This document shows positions 21,995 through 23,031 of a stretch of 23,031 nt of DNA, one piece after another. The position numbers and the translations under genes are program-made. The stretch is from Patescibacteria group bacterium (GTDB lineage: Bacteria > Patescibacteriota > Patescibacteriia > UBA9934 > GWF2-40-263). Every line of letters begins with the position of its first letter. Positions within the stretch are counted from its first letter, which is position 1. Below the pieces are notes generated by a model. That model ran no database searches, was not told where the DNA came from, and saw nothing but the letters and a program-made list of their open reading frames with translations. The stretch spans positions 1 to 23,031 of the forward strand of contig SCSL01000006.1 in NCBI GenBank assembly GCA_004298405.1. The letters are read 5' to 3'.

Positions 21995-22330
21995 CTACTT
22001 TTTTTTCTCAAGTTCATCCATTGTTAATTTACGCACGAGCCCGGTGATCTCGCTCTCTACTTGCTCGATCTTCACGTACAGACGGAAGATCAAGTAGAAA
22101 ATCACGATCAACGAAAGATAGATCACCACATCTGCGCCGCGGCCAACGCCTACGGTGCGGGCGAGGGAATCTGCGGTCTGCGGAAGCGCCGCGACCGTTC
22201 CAGCTCCAAGCCAAAAGAGCATCCAGAAAAGGAGCCAACGTCTGCTGACGGCTCCTTTTTTGAATTGCAGAACGGTACGTGTAACGGCGAACAGGGCAAA
22301 CACAATAATCAGGACCTGGATGATCGACAT
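21995..22330 (-). CDS. DUF2304 membrane protein
   Basis: 111 residues, three predicted helices (about 2-20, 30-50, 66-88) and a charged C-terminal tail with KIEQVESEITGLVRKLTMDE. The RRWLLFWMLFWLGAG and VGRGADVVIYLSLIVIFYLIFRLY segments are typical of DUF2304. Members of this family are commonly encoded beside polyprenyl-phosphate glycosyltransferases of the DPM1 type, which is the case here: that gene ends 2 bases before this one begins. The likely job is a membrane partner or anchor for that enzyme, which has no helices of its own. No catalytic residues are visible. Confidence 0.9.
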   Translation of the reverse strand: MSIIQVLIIVFALFAVTRTVLQFKKGAVSRRWLLFWMLFWLGAGTVAALPQTADSLARTVGVGRGADVVIYLSLIVIFYLIFRLYVKIEQVESEITGLVRKLTMDELEKKK

Positions 22331-22332
22331 AC

Positions 22333-23001
22333 CTACTGAGTGAATCGACGGACAACAAGTTTTAAGAGTGTCTTGATTCCGATGAAGAAACTTTGACCTT
22401 TCGAAAGTGAGTAATCGGTATAGATTGCTTTAATCGGAACTTCGACAAGAACCAGTTTGTTGCGTTTTGCCTCTGCAATGAGTTCCGACGAGACCTCCAT
22501 GCGGTTCGTTTTAATGTAAATTTTTGAAAGTGCGTACTTCGTAAACGCACGAAATCCTGATTGGCTGTCTGTAACCCAAGCGCCAAACAAGAAAAACGTT
22601 ACAAGGTTTCCAACGACTTGTGCTACCCGTCGTTGTATTGGCATGCCCACGAACCCGGTGAGTAAGCGCGAACCGATGACCACATCCGCCCCTTGTTCAA
22701 TCGCCTCGACAAACTTCTTAATTTCGGTCGGATCATGCTGTCCGTCTGCGTCCAATGTCACCACGATATCCGCTCCAAGTTTCTGTGCGACCGCAAAACC
22801 CGTGCCAATGGCCGCTCCCAGTCCACGATTGATCACGTGGCTCACGACCATCGCCCCTTGCGTACGCGCCATTTCCGCCGTCCGGTCTGAACTCCCATCG
22901 TCCACAACAATAATGCCGTCTACATACGAACGGACGCGCGTAAGCACATCGGCAATCGTCGTTTCTTCATTGTAGGCCGGGATCAGCGCGAGCGTCTTCA
23001 T
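22333..23001 (-). CDS. Polyprenyl-phosphate glycosyltransferase (DPM1-like GT2)
   Basis: 222 residues, catalytic domain only. MKTLALIPAYNEE, IIVVDDGSSDRT (30-41), NRGLGAAIGTGFA, VVTLDADGQHDP (acidic metal motif), and VVIGSRLL with DSQSGFRAF are the signature of the dolichyl/undecaprenyl-phosphate mannose or glucose synthase group. It would load a sugar from a nucleotide carrier onto polyprenyl phosphate on the inner face. That lipid donor is what GT-C-type membrane enzymes use outside, which links it to the large polytopic proteins at 13980-15605 and 16200-18323. No C-terminal membrane helices are present; the DUF2304 protein encoded next may supply them. Confidence 0.94.
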   Translation of the reverse strand: MKTLALIPAYNEETTIADVLTRVRSYVDGIIVVDDGSSDRTAEMARTQGAMVVSHVINRGLGAAIGTGFAVAQKLGADIVVTLDADGQHDPTEIKKFVEAIEQGADVVIGSRLLTGFVGMPIQRRVAQVVGNLVTFFLFGAWVTDSQSGFRAFTKYALSKIYIKTNRMEVSSELIAEAKRNKLVLVEVPIKAIYTDYSLSKGQSFFIGIKTLLKLVVRRFTQ

Positions 23002-23031
23002 AGACTGGAGAGAAGTAACTTGTTGGCTTTC
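22998..23031 (-). CDS. Possible 3' end of an upstream gene
   Basis: A minus-strand frame entering from the window edge reads KANKLLLSSL and stops at TGA (22998-23000), overlapping the ATG of the polyprenyl-phosphate GT2 as ATGA. The same 4-base overlap is used at many other junctions here, which supports a real gene, but only ten residues are visible. Confidence 0.35.
   Translation of the reverse strand, partial: KANKLLLSSL

Noticed and set aside
1..23031. Alternative genetic code with TGA as Gly (code 25)
   Set aside because: TGA ends several clearly complete proteins (for example at the rfbC/rfbD, rfbD/GT2 and GT2/GT2 ATGA junctions), and no core domain is interrupted by TGA.

Overview
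The window looks like a chromosomal segment of a Candidate Phyla Radiation (Patescibacteria) bacterium. This is an inference from gene content: a winged-helix protein fused to a Cas2-like domain, a riboflavin kinase domain standing alone, HU and HflX next to each other, many short-overlap gene junctions, and lipid-linked glycan genes. TGA acts as a stop at many ATGA junctions, so the code-25 lineages (Gracilibacteria, SR1) are excluded. No rRNA, tRNA, CRISPR array or intact transposase gene was seen. No gene-free stretch exceeds 300 bases.

Left part, 1-7084. A gene tail of uncertain reality (1-98) is followed by a PaaX/Cas2-like regulator gene (191-730) set between two 38-39 bp direct repeats that each contain a palindrome. 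Next is a translationally coupled pair of unknown genes (1494-1916 and 883-1497) with a good promoter and three 13-bp tandem repeats upstream. Then, all on the minus strand, come housekeeping genes: an S41 protease, a Nudix hydrolase, riboflavin kinase, HU and hflX. Back to back with the protease is a plus-strand membrane-anchored PEGA/beta-propeller protein (5735-7084).

Middle part, 7081-12180. This is a compact six-gene minus-strand operon, rfbB-rfbC-rfbD followed by three family-2 glycosyltransferases. It makes dTDP-L-rhamnose from dTDP-glucose and presumably uses it. A consensus-like promoter (12152-12180) sits so close to the rfbB ATG that the transcript should be nearly leaderless. rfbA is not in the window.

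Right part, 12194-23031. A minus-strand set (CDP-alcohol phosphotransferase, GT-C-like membrane protein, membrane-anchored ectoprotein, small four-helix membrane protein) stands back to back with a second large polytopic protein (16200-18323). Then follow two GT4 glycosyltransferases separated and flanked by REP-like palindromes, a GT2 carrying an unusual palindromic in-frame segment, a DUF2304 protein and a polyprenyl-phosphate-type GT2. About 15 genes fit one cell-surface glycan or glycolipid locus: sugar-nucleotide synthesis, cytoplasmic assembly by GT2/GT4 enzymes, a polyprenyl-phosphate sugar donor, and membrane GT-C-like enzymes acting at the outer face.

The most unusual signals are a perfect 27-bp inverted repeat forming a 69-bp in-frame segment inside a GT2 gene (21457-21525), an 11-G homopolymer at the 5' end of the GT-C gene (15547-15557), the REP-like clusters around 19535-20875, and the repeat-bracketed Cas2-like regulator gene.
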